The notes: generated by a model from the letters alone, not told the origin. A DNA stretch of 64,000 nucleotides from Pseudomonas xionganensis (GCF_009763245.1 NZ_WKJZ01000001.1:1516180-1580179), one strand, 5' to 3'. Shown: positions 10,094-19,654, counted from the stretch's first letter. Program-made: numbers and translations.

Positions 10094-11365
10094 TCAGTGC
10101 AGTTGGCCCAGCAGCGGGGCGGGTTTGGCGGCCGGTTTGGCCAGTAGCAGCTGTGCCGTGCCGATGGTGCGCTCGATAAAACCGCCCTCGCAGTAGCACA
10201 GGTAGAACTCCCACAGGCGGTAGAAGTAGTCGTCGTAGCCGAGCTGCTCCAGATTATGCCGGGCCTGACGCAGGTTGTCGTGCCACAGGCGCAGGGTACG
10301 GGCGTAGTGCAGGCCGAAGTCTTCCATATGGTGCAGGTTCATATCGGTCTTGCTGCTGACGATTTCCAGCATCTTGTTCACCGAGGGCAGGGCGCCGCCG
10401 GGGAAGATATAGCGCTGGATAAAGTCCACGGCGTTTTTCGCCTGCTCATAGCGCTGGTCACGGATGGTGATGGCCTGCAGCAGCATCAGCCCGTCGGGCT
10501 TGAGCAGGTTGGCGCACTGCTGGAAGTAGGTGGGCAGAAAACGATGGCCCACGGCTTCGATCATCTCGATGGACACCAGCTTGTCGTACTGCCCGCCCAG
10601 GTCGCGGTAATCCTCCAGCAACAGGGTGATCTGGCCTTCAAGGCCCAGTTCCTTGACCCGCTGTTCGGTGTAGGCGAATTGTTCACGCGACAGGGTGGTG
10701 GTGGTGACCTTGCAGCCATAGTGGCTGGCGGCGTAGATCGCCATGCTGCCCCAGCCGGTGCCGATTTCCAGCAGGTGGTCGCCGGGTTTCAGCGCCAGCT
10801 TCTGACAGATGCGTTCGAGCTTGTTCAGCTGGGCCTGTTCCAGGTTGTCATCGGCACCTTTGAACATGGCCGCCGAGTACATCATGGTGGGGTCGAGAAA
10901 CTGCTCGAACAGCTCGTTGCCCAGGTCGTAGTGGGCGGAGATATTGCGTCGTGAACCCTTGCGGGTGTTGCGGTTGAGCCAGTGCAGGCCCTGTACCAGG
11001 GGGCGGCCAAGGCGGGCCAGGCCACCTTCCATGGCGTCCAGCACCTCCAGGTTGCTGACGAATACGCGGATGACTGCGGTCAGATCCGGAGTGCTCCAGT
11101 AACCATGGATATAGGCTTCGCCGGAGCCGATCGAGCCATTGCTGGCCACCAGGCCCCACACGGCCGGATCCAGCACCTGAATTTCGGCGCTGAGGCTGGA
11201 GTGGGGGTCACCGAATTCCATGCGTTCATCGCCCTCAACCACGATCAGCTGGCCATGGCGCAACTGCTTGAGCTGGCGCAGTACCGCGCGGCGCAAAAGG
11301 CTGGCACCGATGCCGCTACCGGCGCGGACGCTGTTCTTGGCGGAGACAAGGCTAGAGCTTTTCAT
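10094..11365 (-). CDS. cyclopropane/furan-type fatty-acid SAM methyltransferase
   Basis: SAM-dependent methyltransferase of the Cfa family acting on unsaturated phospholipid acyl chains. The 423-residue product has the Cfa substrate region near 142-168 (ISAHYDLGN), the SAM loop LLEIGTGWGS at about 198-207, and the conserved YIFPGG. The ATG at 11365 is chosen because AAGGAAG lies just upstream; it overlaps the end of the DUF1365 gene by 14 bases. Cfa homologues next to DUF1365 and an FAD oxidoreductase are the type linked to light or singlet-oxygen regulons and furan fatty-acid synthesis (UfaM-like), rather than the housekeeping CfaA. The exact product cannot be read from sequence. Confidence 0.85.
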   Translation of the reverse strand: MKSSSLVSAKNSVRAGSGIGASLLRRAVLRQLKQLRHGQLIVVEGDERMEFGDPHSSLSAEIQVLDPAVWGLVASNGSIGSGEAYIHGYWSTPDLTAVIRVFVSNLEVLDAMEGGLARLGRPLVQGLHWLNRNTRKGSRRNISAHYDLGNELFEQFLDPTMMYSAAMFKGADDNLEQAQLNKLERICQKLALKPGDHLLEIGTGWGSMAIYAASHYGCKVTTTTLSREQFAYTEQRVKELGLEGQITLLLEDYRDLGGQYDKLVSIEMIEAVGHRFLPTYFQQCANLLKPDGLMLLQAITIRDQRYEQAKNAVDFIQRYIFPGGALPSVNKMLEIVSSKTDMNLHHMEDFGLHYARTLRLWHDNLRQARHNLEQLGYDDYFYRLWEFYLCYCEGGFIERTIGTAQLLLAKPAAKPAPLLGQLH

Positions 11366-12170
11366 GGGGCACTTCCTTCGAGACAGGGCGGGCGACGCGG
11401 AACTCACCTTCGGCGGCCCGGTGGCTGAACAGGGGGATGCGTTTGAGCAGCAGGCGCAGGGCCTGCCAGTAGATGGCGGCGACGGTCTTGCCGGTCATCC
11501 AGGGAAACTTCAGCAGATAGCGGTGCAGGCTGGCGCGATTCAGTTCAGTGCGCTGCAGGCTGAGGCTGGCATCGAAGACTTTCTCCGCGCCGTTCCAGTC
11601 GGCCATATGAATGCCGATGCGCTCGCCCACCGGGCCGAAGCTCATGCGGTACTCCAGTTCCCGGGGCAGGAAAGGCGAGACATGAAAGGCCTTTGCCACG
11701 GCAAAGTGCTGGTGACCCGTGCCCTGGGCCGGCAGCACATAGTGATAGCGCTCGCCCCAGGGCGTGTTGCTGACCTCGCAGAGAATCGCCGCCAGCTGGC
11801 CATCGGCCTCATGACAATAGAAGAAGCTCGCCGGGTTGAAACTCAGGCCCCAGCTGCGTGGCTGGGTCAGCAGGCCGATATGGCCCAGGGGCGTATGGCC
11901 CAGGGCCTCGCTGACCCGTTGGCGCACGGCATCGATCAGCTTGATGCCGGCTTGGGTGAATTGCGGCAGGTAGTCGCTTTCGCAAAAGGCAAAAGGCGCG
12001 AAGCGGCTACTGCCGGCCAGGGGCGACAGTGCCAGCACGGCGTCCTGCTCGCTCAGGTCGAGATAGAGCAGGCCCATGCGGTAGCGGAAATTGTGCAGAC
12101 GCGGGGCGAAGCGCCGGTGCTGCACCCAGCCGCTGTACAGGGCGCTGTTTATCACGGGAGCGCCGTTCAC
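11352..12170 (-). CDS. DUF1365 family protein
   Basis: The 272-residue product matches DUF1365 (SALYSGWVQHRRFAP at the N-terminus, then FRYRMGLLYLDL), a family almost always encoded beside cfa-type and FAD-oxidoreductase genes; its function is unknown. The start is GTG at 12170, overlapping the upstream stop as TAGTG; a second GTG five codons in is also possible. The repeated coupling along the operon implies tightly coordinated expression. Confidence 0.82.
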   Translation of the reverse strand: MNGAPVINSALYSGWVQHRRFAPRLHNFRYRMGLLYLDLSEQDAVLALSPLAGSSRFAPFAFCESDYLPQFTQAGIKLIDAVRQRVSEALGHTPLGHIGLLTQPRSWGLSFNPASFFYCHEADGQLAAILCEVSNTPWGERYHYVLPAQGTGHQHFAVAKAFHVSPFLPRELEYRMSFGPVGERIGIHMADWNGAEKVFDASLSLQRTELNRASLHRYLLKFPWMTGKTVAAIYWQALRLLLKRIPLFSHRAAEGEFRVARPVSKEVPHEKL

Positions 12171-13417
12171 TACAGGGCCTCGCCAAATTCGCGGGCCACG
12201 CGCAGGGCGCTGACCACGCCGTCTTCGTGGAAGCCATTGGCCCAGTAGGCGCCGCAGAAATAGCTGTGGTTGGCGCCGAGCAGTTCTTCCCAGCGCGCCT
12301 GGGCGGCCATGCCGGCCAGGCTGTATTGCGGATGGGCATAGGTGTAGCGCGCCAGGATCTTGCTCGGGTCGATGGCGGCGGTCTGGTTCAGGCTGACGCA
12401 GAAGGTGGTGTCGCTCTGAATCCCCTGCAGGATATTCATGTTGTAGGTCACCGCCGCCGGCTGATCGGCCGGCCCGCCCAGGCGATAGTTCCAGCTGGCC
12501 CAGGCCAGCTTGCGGTTCGGCAGCAGGCGGGTATCGGTGTGCAGCACCACGTCGTTGTCGGCATAGGGCAGGGCGCCGAGGATGTCCTGCTCGGTACCGG
12601 TGGGTTGGGCCAGCAGGGCCAGGGCCTGGTCGCTGTGGCAGGCGAAGATCACCTTGTCGAAGCGCTCGCTGCCGGCGCTGCTATGCACCGTGACGCCATC
12701 GGCGTCGCGCTCGACCCGGGTGACCGGGCAATTGAGGCGGATCCGCTCACGGAAGGATTCGGTCAGCGGCGCTACATAGCTGCTGGAACCGCCCTCGACC
12801 ACGCACCACTGCGGCCGGTCGCTGACCGACAGCAGCCCGTGGTTCTTGAAGAAGCGCACGAAGAACTGCAGCGGGAAGCCGAGCATGTCGTTCAGCGACA
12901 TCGACCAGATCGCCGCGCCCATGGGCACGATGTAGTGCTGGATAAAGCGCTCGCTGTAGGCGTTGGCCTTGAGGTAGTCGCCCAGGGTCATATTGCTGGC
13001 GATGCGCTGCTGGTTCAGGTCGTTCAGCGCCTCACGGTTGAAGCGCAGGATATCGCGCACCATGCCGATGAATTTCGCCGAGAACAGGTTGCGGCGCTGG
13101 GCAAACAGGGTGTTGAGGTTATGCCCGTTGTATTCCACGCCGCTGAGCGGGTCGCTGACCGAGAAGCTCATCTCGGTGTCCTTGAAGCCCACGCCCAGCT
13201 GGCCCAGCAGGCGGATAAAGTTGGGGTAGGTCCAGTCGTTGAACACGATAAAACCGGTGTCCACCGCATAGTGCTGGCCGCCGACCTCGACATCCACGGT
13301 ATGGGTGTGGCCGCCGATCCAGTCGCCAGCCTCGAACACGGTGATGGCGTGTTTGCGGTTAAGCAGGTAGGCGCAGGTCAATCCGGCGATGCCGCTGCCG
13401 ATAATGGCGATTCTCAT
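12170..13417 (-). CDS. FAD-dependent NAD(P)-binding/amine-oxidase-like oxidoreductase
   Basis: The 415-residue product has an N-terminal FAD-binding Rossmann motif (IIGSGIAGL) and the GGHT segment typical of phytoene-desaturase/amine-oxidase-like flavoproteins. Homologues beside cfa/DUF1365 are implicated in acyl-chain desaturation on the way to furan fatty acids (UfaD-like); this is an inference from neighbourhood. The ATG at 13417 is preceded by AAGGA and overlaps the SDR stop by four bases. Confidence 0.82.
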   Translation of the reverse strand: MRIAIIGSGIAGLTCAYLLNRKHAITVFEAGDWIGGHTHTVDVEVGGQHYAVDTGFIVFNDWTYPNFIRLLGQLGVGFKDTEMSFSVSDPLSGVEYNGHNLNTLFAQRRNLFSAKFIGMVRDILRFNREALNDLNQQRIASNMTLGDYLKANAYSERFIQHYIVPMGAAIWSMSLNDMLGFPLQFFVRFFKNHGLLSVSDRPQWCVVEGGSSSYVAPLTESFRERIRLNCPVTRVERDADGVTVHSSAGSERFDKVIFACHSDQALALLAQPTGTEQDILGALPYADNDVVLHTDTRLLPNRKLAWASWNYRLGGPADQPAAVTYNMNILQGIQSDTTFCVSLNQTAAIDPSKILARYTYAHPQYSLAGMAAQARWEELLGANHSYFCGAYWANGFHEDGVVSALRVAREFGEAL

Positions 13418-14190
13418 GGAGTGTCCTTATGAACTTGATTGCGTGCCAGCTTGGCGCCGAGGGCCACCTGCACACGCAGGGGCAGGCTGCCGAGCAGCTT
13501 GAGGATTGCAATAAAGGGGCCGGGGAAGTTGATTTCCAGCGGCTGGCGCTGCAAACGTTCGGCGATATGCCGGGCGGCTTTTTCCACGGGCCAGCGCATG
13601 GGCATGGGGAAGTCGTTCTTCTGCGTCAGCGGCGTGTCGACAAAGCCCGGGCTGACCAGGGTCACGGCAATGCCTTCGGCATGCAGATCGATGCGCAGGG
13701 TGTCGAACAGGTAGCGCATGGCGGCCTTGGAGGCGCCATAGGCCTCGGCCCGTGGCAGCGGCATATAGGTCACCGAGCTGCCCACGCCGACCAGTTGCGG
13801 GCGGTTGCCCAGACGCAGCAGCGGCAGGGTAGCCTCGATGCAGTAGCTGGCGGAAAACAGGTTGGCGCGCATCACCCGCTCGACCATGGCCGCCTCGAAA
13901 TGCCTGACCTCGACGTACTCGCAGGTGCCGGCATTGAGAATGGCGCAGTCCAGGGCGCCCCAGACCTGGGCGATATGCTCGCCAATGGCGCGCACCTGGT
14001 CGGGGTCGCTGAGATCGCCGGCCACCACCAGTACCTGCTGCGGGTAACGCTTGGCCAGCGCTTGCAGGGGCTCGATGCTGCGGGCGCTGAGGGCCAGGCG
14101 GTGGCCTTGTTGCAGCAGCTGTTCGGCCAGGGCGGCGCCGATACCGCTGCTGGCGCCGGTGAGCCAGATGCGTCGTGCATTCGCGTTCAT
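13414..14190 (-). CDS. short-chain dehydrogenase/reductase
   Basis: Classical SDR of 258 residues: cofactor loop TGASSGIG near residue 11 and the catalytic YGASK (Tyr-x-x-x-Lys). It would oxidise or reduce a hydroxyl/keto group with NAD(P)H; the substrate is unknown, but the operon context points to an acyl-chain or oxidised-lipid substrate. It overlaps both neighbours by four bases (ATGA). Confidence 0.85.
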   Translation of the reverse strand: MNANARRIWLTGASSGIGAALAEQLLQQGHRLALSARSIEPLQALAKRYPQQVLVVAGDLSDPDQVRAIGEHIAQVWGALDCAILNAGTCEYVEVRHFEAAMVERVMRANLFSASYCIEATLPLLRLGNRPQLVGVGSSVTYMPLPRAEAYGASKAAMRYLFDTLRIDLHAEGIAVTLVSPGFVDTPLTQKNDFPMPMRWPVEKAARHIAERLQRQPLEINFPGPFIAILKLLGSLPLRVQVALGAKLARNQVHKDTP

Positions 14191-14615
14191 GCCAGTCTCC
14201 GTTTCAGCCAGCGAATCACCTGACCCATCAGTGGCAGGTGTTCATAGAGTAGGTTGCCTGCATCGAAATAGTCGCGGTGACGGTAGACCCTGCCGCTGGC
14301 ATTCCACTGCAGGTGCGAGCAGCCTTCCACGCGGATCAACTGGCCCTTGGCCAGGCGCGGGTGGCGATAGCTCATGGTCCAGCGCAGGTAACCTTCGCCT
14401 TCGCGGGCCTGGTCGAAGCCATAGAAATCAAAGCGCAGTTCGCTGACGTTGGCGTACATCTCGGCGAAATAGCGGCGCATATTGGCCAGGCCACGCACCT
14501 CATGCAGGGGATCGCAGAACAGCGCATCCTCGCTGTAGAGCTGGCCCAGGGTGTCGAGGTTGTCCTTGTTCAGCCCGGCAAAGTCCTGGGCGAACTGACG
14601 CAGGAAATCGCTCAC
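14187..14615 (-). CDS. NTF2/SnoaL-like protein
   Basis: The 142-residue product has the NTF2-like fold pattern (N-terminal helix, then LYSEDALFCDPL, and a central RWTMSY strand). Such proteins act as isomerases, cyclases or hydrolases, or as binding scaffolds; this one has no assigned activity. It starts with GTG at 14615, sharing GTGA with the phrB stop. Its fixed place in the SDR-FAD-DUF1365-cfa string suggests a role in lipid modification. Confidence 0.72.
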   Translation of the reverse strand: MSDFLRQFAQDFAGLNKDNLDTLGQLYSEDALFCDPLHEVRGLANMRRYFAEMYANVSELRFDFYGFDQAREGEGYLRWTMSYRHPRLAKGQLIRVEGCSHLQWNASGRVYRHRDYFDAGNLLYEHLPLMGQVIRWLKRRLA

Positions 14616-16054
14616 AGGGCCTCCTCGCCGGCCAGGTGCGGCAGCTGCTTGAAGGCGGCCAGGGCGCGGGCGCGGCTCTTGCTCAGATCGACCATGGGCG
14701 CGGGATACTCGGCCAGACCGAACAATCCGCCCATGGCCGCAGGATTATGGATATGGCGCTTGTTGAGCCCGCCCAGTTCCGGCAGCCACTGGCGGATAAA
14801 ACGCCCGTCCGGGTCGAATTTCTCCGACTGGCTGAGGGGGTTGAAGATGCGGAAGTAGGGCGCCGAGTCGGTGCCGGTGGAGGAACTCCACTGCCAGCCA
14901 CCGTTGTTGGCCGCCAGGTCGCCGTCGATCAGGTGGCGCATAAAGAAACGCTCGCCCTCGCGCCAATCGATCAGCAGGTTCTTGGTCAGGAACATGGCCA
15001 CGATCATGCGCAGGCGGTTGTGCATCCAGCCGGTGGCCAGGAGCTGACGCATGGCCGCATCGATGATCGGGAAACCGGTGCGCCCCTCCTGCCAGGCCTT
15101 GAGTTCGCGTGGCGCATCACGCCAGGCCACCGCCTCGGTTTCCGCGCGGAAGGCGCGGTGCATGGACACCCGCGGGTAGCCCACCAGGATGTGCTTGTAG
15201 AACTCGCGCCAGAGCAGCTCGTTGATCCAGCTCACCACGCCCGGGTTGCCGCTGTCGAACTCGCCCTGGTTGGCGGCCAGTGCGGCATGCAGGCATTGGC
15301 GCGGCGAAATCACCCCGGCGGCCAGGTAGGCGGACAGCTGGCTGGTGCCGGGTTGGGCGGGAAAGTCCCGGGCGCTCTGGTAGAAGTCGATCTGCTCACT
15401 GGCAAAAGCCTGCAGCCGCCGCTGAGCTTCGCCTTCACCTGCTGGCCAGAGCTGGCGCAGCTCGGCCGTGGGCTGGGCAAAACCTGGGACCTGCTCAGGG
15501 ATTGGGTCGCTTGGGATGCCCAGGCTTGCCTGCGCCTTGGGCGTGGCGACCAGTCGGGGCAGGGCGCTGTGCAGACGCTGGTAGCAGACCTTGCGAAACT
15601 GGCTGTAGACCTGAAAGTAGTTGCCGGATTGGGTCAGCACGCTGCCGGGCTGGAAGAACAGCTGATCCAGGTGGCTGCGAAAGCTCACGCCTTGCTGCTC
15701 CAGTTCGGCCGCCACCGCCTGGTCGCGGCGGCTTTCATGCACGCCATACTCCTGATTGACCTGCACGCTGGCAATCTCCAGCTCGCGGCAAACCTGGGCA
15801 ACGACCTGGGGCGCGGCGCTCCAGTCATCGGCGGTGCGCACCAGCAGCGGCACATTGAGTTTGCCCAGCTCGGCAGCCAGGGCCTTGAGGTTGCGCAGCC
15901 AGAAGTCGACCTTGCACGGCGCATCGTCATGCATCAGCCACTGTCCGGGGCTGATCAGGTACAGGGCCAGGGTCGGACCGCTGGCCATGGCGCTGGCCAG
16001 GGCGCTGTTGTCCTGTACCCGCAGGTCGGTGCGAAACCAGATCAATTGCCGCAT
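14612..16054 (-). CDS. phrB: deoxyribodipyrimidine photolyase
   Basis: Class I CPD photolyase: uses blue light, FAD and an antenna chromophore to split UV-induced cyclobutane pyrimidine dimers. The 480-residue product starts with the antenna domain (IWFRTDLRVQDN) and has the FAD/DNA-binding motifs ELLWREFY, NRLRMIVAMFLTKNLL and the NNGGWQWSSSTGTDSAPYFR segment in its C-terminal half. It starts 11 bases after the MerR gene and is in the same operon, which links photorepair to the lipid genes downstream. Confidence 0.95.
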   Translation of the reverse strand: MRQLIWFRTDLRVQDNSALASAMASGPTLALYLISPGQWLMHDDAPCKVDFWLRNLKALAAELGKLNVPLLVRTADDWSAAPQVVAQVCRELEIASVQVNQEYGVHESRRDQAVAAELEQQGVSFRSHLDQLFFQPGSVLTQSGNYFQVYSQFRKVCYQRLHSALPRLVATPKAQASLGIPSDPIPEQVPGFAQPTAELRQLWPAGEGEAQRRLQAFASEQIDFYQSARDFPAQPGTSQLSAYLAAGVISPRQCLHAALAANQGEFDSGNPGVVSWINELLWREFYKHILVGYPRVSMHRAFRAETEAVAWRDAPRELKAWQEGRTGFPIIDAAMRQLLATGWMHNRLRMIVAMFLTKNLLIDWREGERFFMRHLIDGDLAANNGGWQWSSSTGTDSAPYFRIFNPLSQSEKFDPDGRFIRQWLPELGGLNKRHIHNPAAMGGLFGLAEYPAPMVDLSKSRARALAAFKQLPHLAGEEAL

Positions 16055-16065
16055 GTTGAGTTCCG

Positions 16066-17010
16066 TCAGCTGTCGAGCAGGTTGAGATCGGTCAGGCTGT
16101 GCAGCGCCGCCAGGGGATCCTGGGCCAGGGCCAGATCCGGGTTGTGCGCGCAGAGCCTGTTGAGTTCGTCCAGATGGATCTGCACCGCTTCGCCGACAAT
16201 CAGGCAGGGGCAGTCATAGCCTGCCAGCAGGCGCTGCAGATGCCCGGTATTGAGCGCCTGGCTGGAATACAGCAGCACCGCCCGGGGCTGGATGTGCTCA
16301 ACCGCCAGGGCCAGATCGGTGGGCTGCAGGGGCCAGTCGAAGACCTCCACCGGGCAGCCGGCGCTGCTGGCCAGCCAGGCGGTCAGCCACATGCCGGGGG
16401 CCATGGGCAGATCCGATACATTGATCAGCAACAGGGTGGCGCCGCCGTGCTGGCGATTGTTGTGGTACAGCCGCGCGCCCAGCTTGCTGCGCAGCCAGGA
16501 GAAGAAGAACACCCGTTCGGCCTGGGCGCCGCAGGGATTGCGCCAGCGCAGCTCCAGCTCCTCCAGCAGTGGCAACAGCAGCTGCTGGCACAGGGTCTGG
16601 GGCGGGTAGAGGGCCAGTTCGGTATTGAAGCACTCGTCCAGACGCCGCTCATTGAGGTTGCAGATGCATTCCTGCAGGCGCTGGCGTTTCTCTTCCCACT
16701 GCGAGGTGGCTTCGCTGAACGCCGGCTGGCCACTGCGCAACAGGCCCTTGACCTGGCTGACCGAAACGCCGCGGCCGAGCCAGGTGAGGATGTTGTGGAT
16801 ATGCGCCACATGCTCGTTGGAGTACAGGCGATGACCCTTGGGCGTGCGGTGCGGCACGATCAGGCCATAGCGGCGCTCCCAGGCGCGCAGGGTCACGGCG
16901 TTGACCCCGGTCAGGCGTGCCACCTCGCGAATGGGCATAAAGCCCTGGGCGATGGCGTCCTGGTAATCGTCGGCGCCGGTTGCGCGCTCGTTAGACTCGA
17001 TATGACTCAT
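16066..17010 (-). CDS. MerR-family regulator, class II LitR-like
   Basis: The 314-residue product has an N-terminal MerR winged helix (PIREVARLTGV, RAWERRYG, GHRLYS at about 26-72), a helical middle domain and a Rossmann-like C-terminal domain resembling the cobalamin-binding domain of CarH/LitR. The DxHxxG cobalamin motif is absent, as in the class II LitR (PplR) proteins of pseudomonads, which repress light-induced genes. It is the second gene of the operon it probably controls: two matching operators lie in the promoter at 18002-18075. It overlaps the upstream gene by four bases. Confidence 0.82.
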   Translation of the reverse strand: MSHIESNERATGADDYQDAIAQGFMPIREVARLTGVNAVTLRAWERRYGLIVPHRTPKGHRLYSNEHVAHIHNILTWLGRGVSVSQVKGLLRSGQPAFSEATSQWEEKRQRLQECICNLNERRLDECFNTELALYPPQTLCQQLLLPLLEELELRWRNPCGAQAERVFFFSWLRSKLGARLYHNNRQHGGATLLLINVSDLPMAPGMWLTAWLASSAGCPVEVFDWPLQPTDLALAVEHIQPRAVLLYSSQALNTGHLQRLLAGYDCPCLIVGEAVQIHLDELNRLCAHNPDLALAQDPLAALHSLTDLNLLDS

Positions 17011-17975
17011 AGGGCATTGCGCAGGCTGAGGTCTTCCGGGTGCGGCTGCAGATAGACCTGCTGCGCGATGTAGTCATCCGGGTGACGGCGGAAGTGATGT
17101 TTGAGCAGGGTCATGGGCACCACCAGAGGCACCACGCCCTGGCGATACTGGCCGATCAGCTGCTGGATTTCGGCCTTGTCTTCACGGCTTAGGTTCTGCT
17201 TGAGGTAACCGCAGAGGTGCTGCAGCACATTGCTGTGGGTACGGCGGGTGGCGCAGTGCTTCAGCGCCTCCATCAGCTGGCTGAAATAGTGTGGGGCCAG
17301 CTCATTGAGATCGTGCTGGGCCAGGTTGCCGAGCAGACGGCCGAGGGCCTTGTACTGCATGGGGTGGGTGGCCATCAGCAGGTATTTGTAGCGCGAGTGG
17401 AAGTCGATCAGCGCCTTGCGGGTCAGGCCCTGGCGCAGCAACTGTTGCCACTCGGCGTAGGCAAAGACCCGGGTGATGAAGTTCTCGCGCAGGATCGGGT
17501 CATTCAGGCGTCCGTCTTCCTCCACCGGCAGATCCGGGTGACGGGCACAGAAGGCCTGGGCAAAGATGCCGCGGCCCTGAGGCTCGCTGGGGCGGCCGTT
17601 GTCCTGGTAGACCTTGACCCGGTGCAGACCGCAGGACGGCGACTGCTGCATAAAGATATAGCCGCACAGCTCGGTCTGCTCCTCGGCCACGCGCTCGCCA
17701 TAGGCGGCCAGGGGCGCGGTGACGTCCACCGCGCGATTGACCGTACCTACCGCGCGCGGGGCCTGTGGGTCGCCCACCAGGCGAATCGGCTCGCGCGGCG
17801 TTCCCAGGCCAATGGCCACCTCCGGGCACAGCGGTACGAAGTCGAAATACTCGTTGAGGGTGCGGCTGCATAACCGCGACTCCTTGTGCCCGCCGTTGTA
17901 GCGGACTTCGGCGCCGAGCAGGCAGGCGCTGATACCCAGTTTGGGTTTGCCGGTGAAGGAGTGGCGTTGGCTCAT
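17007..17975 (-). CDS. DUF523-DUF1722 (TudS-YbgA) fusion protein
   Basis: The 322-residue product joins an N-terminal DUF523 domain (about 1-160; GISACLLG, VRYNGGHKESRLC, PLCPEV and SPSCG cysteine motifs), related to the Fe-S thiouracil desulfidase TudS, to a C-terminal DUF1722/YbgA domain (about 180-310). YbgA-type genes are often found next to photolyase genes. It is the first gene of the operon, 25 bases downstream of an operator at 18002-18025, and GAGG lies upstream of the ATG. A role in thiobase removal or nucleotide damage is inferred. Confidence 0.82.
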   Translation of the reverse strand: MSQRHSFTGKPKLGISACLLGAEVRYNGGHKESRLCSRTLNEYFDFVPLCPEVAIGLGTPREPIRLVGDPQAPRAVGTVNRAVDVTAPLAAYGERVAEEQTELCGYIFMQQSPSCGLHRVKVYQDNGRPSEPQGRGIFAQAFCARHPDLPVEEDGRLNDPILRENFITRVFAYAEWQQLLRQGLTRKALIDFHSRYKYLLMATHPMQYKALGRLLGNLAQHDLNELAPHYFSQLMEALKHCATRRTHSNVLQHLCGYLKQNLSREDKAEIQQLIGQYRQGVVPLVVPMTLLKHHFRRHPDDYIAQQVYLQPHPEDLSLRNAL

Positions 17976-18001
17976 GGGGGCAACCTCTGATGATGCTTAC
18001 T

Positions 18002-18025
18002 TGTACAGGGAATGGTTTCTGTACA
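18002..18025. promoter_or_regulatory. LitR-type operator, proximal copy
   Basis: TGTACA at 18002-18007 and TGTACA at 18020-18025 are separated by exactly 12 bases. This fits the T(G/A)TACA-N12-TGTA(C/T)A operator that I recall for class II LitR (PplR) of Pseudomonas. It lies just downstream of the predicted transcription start, a position suited to repression. Confidence 0.72.
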
Positions 18026-18035
18026 ACTTGTCTCC

Positions 18036-18063
18036 ATCATAGGGCTGATATTGTACAAGTCAA
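18036..18063 (-). promoter_or_regulatory. sigma-70 promoter of the DUF523-MerR-phrB-cfa operon
   Basis: On the minus strand TTGACT (18058-18063) and TATGAT (18036-18041) are separated by 16 bases, a near-consensus promoter reading towards the ATG at 17975. The -35 element overlaps the distal LitR-type operator, and the proximal operator covers the start region. Confidence 0.7.
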
Positions 18064-18075
18064 TTATTTTGTACA
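18052..18075. promoter_or_regulatory. LitR-type operator, distal copy overlapping the -35
   Basis: TGTACA at 18052-18057 and TGTACA at 18070-18075 are again separated by exactly 12 bases. The site covers the TTGACT -35 hexamer of the operon promoter, so occupancy should block RNA polymerase. The two operators are 50 bases apart (start to start), which would put them close to the same face of the helix. Confidence 0.75.
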
Positions 18076-18105
18076 GCTGTTGTAATGAAAATCTGGAGGG
18101 CGGGG

Positions 18106-18166
18106 GTAGGGGCGCCGTGCGCACCCTGTTCGGCAGCGGGTTAGCGGTGCGCACGCCGCACCCTAC
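18106..18166. repeat. GTAGGGTGCGC-type palindromic repeat, copy 2
   Basis: Left arm GTAGGGGCGCCGTGCGCACC, right arm GGTGCGCACGCCGCACCCTAC, with a variable centre. It lies between the small Trp-rich gene and the light-operon promoter. Confidence 0.7.
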
Positions 18167-18225
18167 GAACCCAGGCTTTCTCGGGGGCAGTGGTAATGGG
18201 GGAGAGGGAAGGGGCCGACGCCAGG

Positions 18226-19487
<1,262 letters not shown>

Positions 19488-19506
19488 CTACGCTTTAGAC
19501 AAAAGC

Positions 19507-19530
19507 TATACAATATGGTTTTTATGTATA
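19507..19530. promoter_or_regulatory. LitR-type operator between renalase and TIGR01777-hemH
   Basis: TATACA at 19507-19512 and TGTATA at 19525-19530 are separated by exactly 12 bases and form a perfect inverted repeat in their arms, fitting T(G/A)TACA-N12-TGTA(C/T)A. It lies in the 194-base divergent intergenic region. A possible minus-strand -35 (TTGTAT) overlaps its left arm. Confidence 0.68.
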
Positions 19531-19654
19531 AGCTATGCCGCTATCAATCGCGCCTACCTATAGTTAAGACAACTGGCCGTCTTTATAAAGGCACGGCGCG
19601 ACATAAATTGGTGAGCCGGCATCCTTGATTGTTGGCTTAAGCGAGGAACATGCC

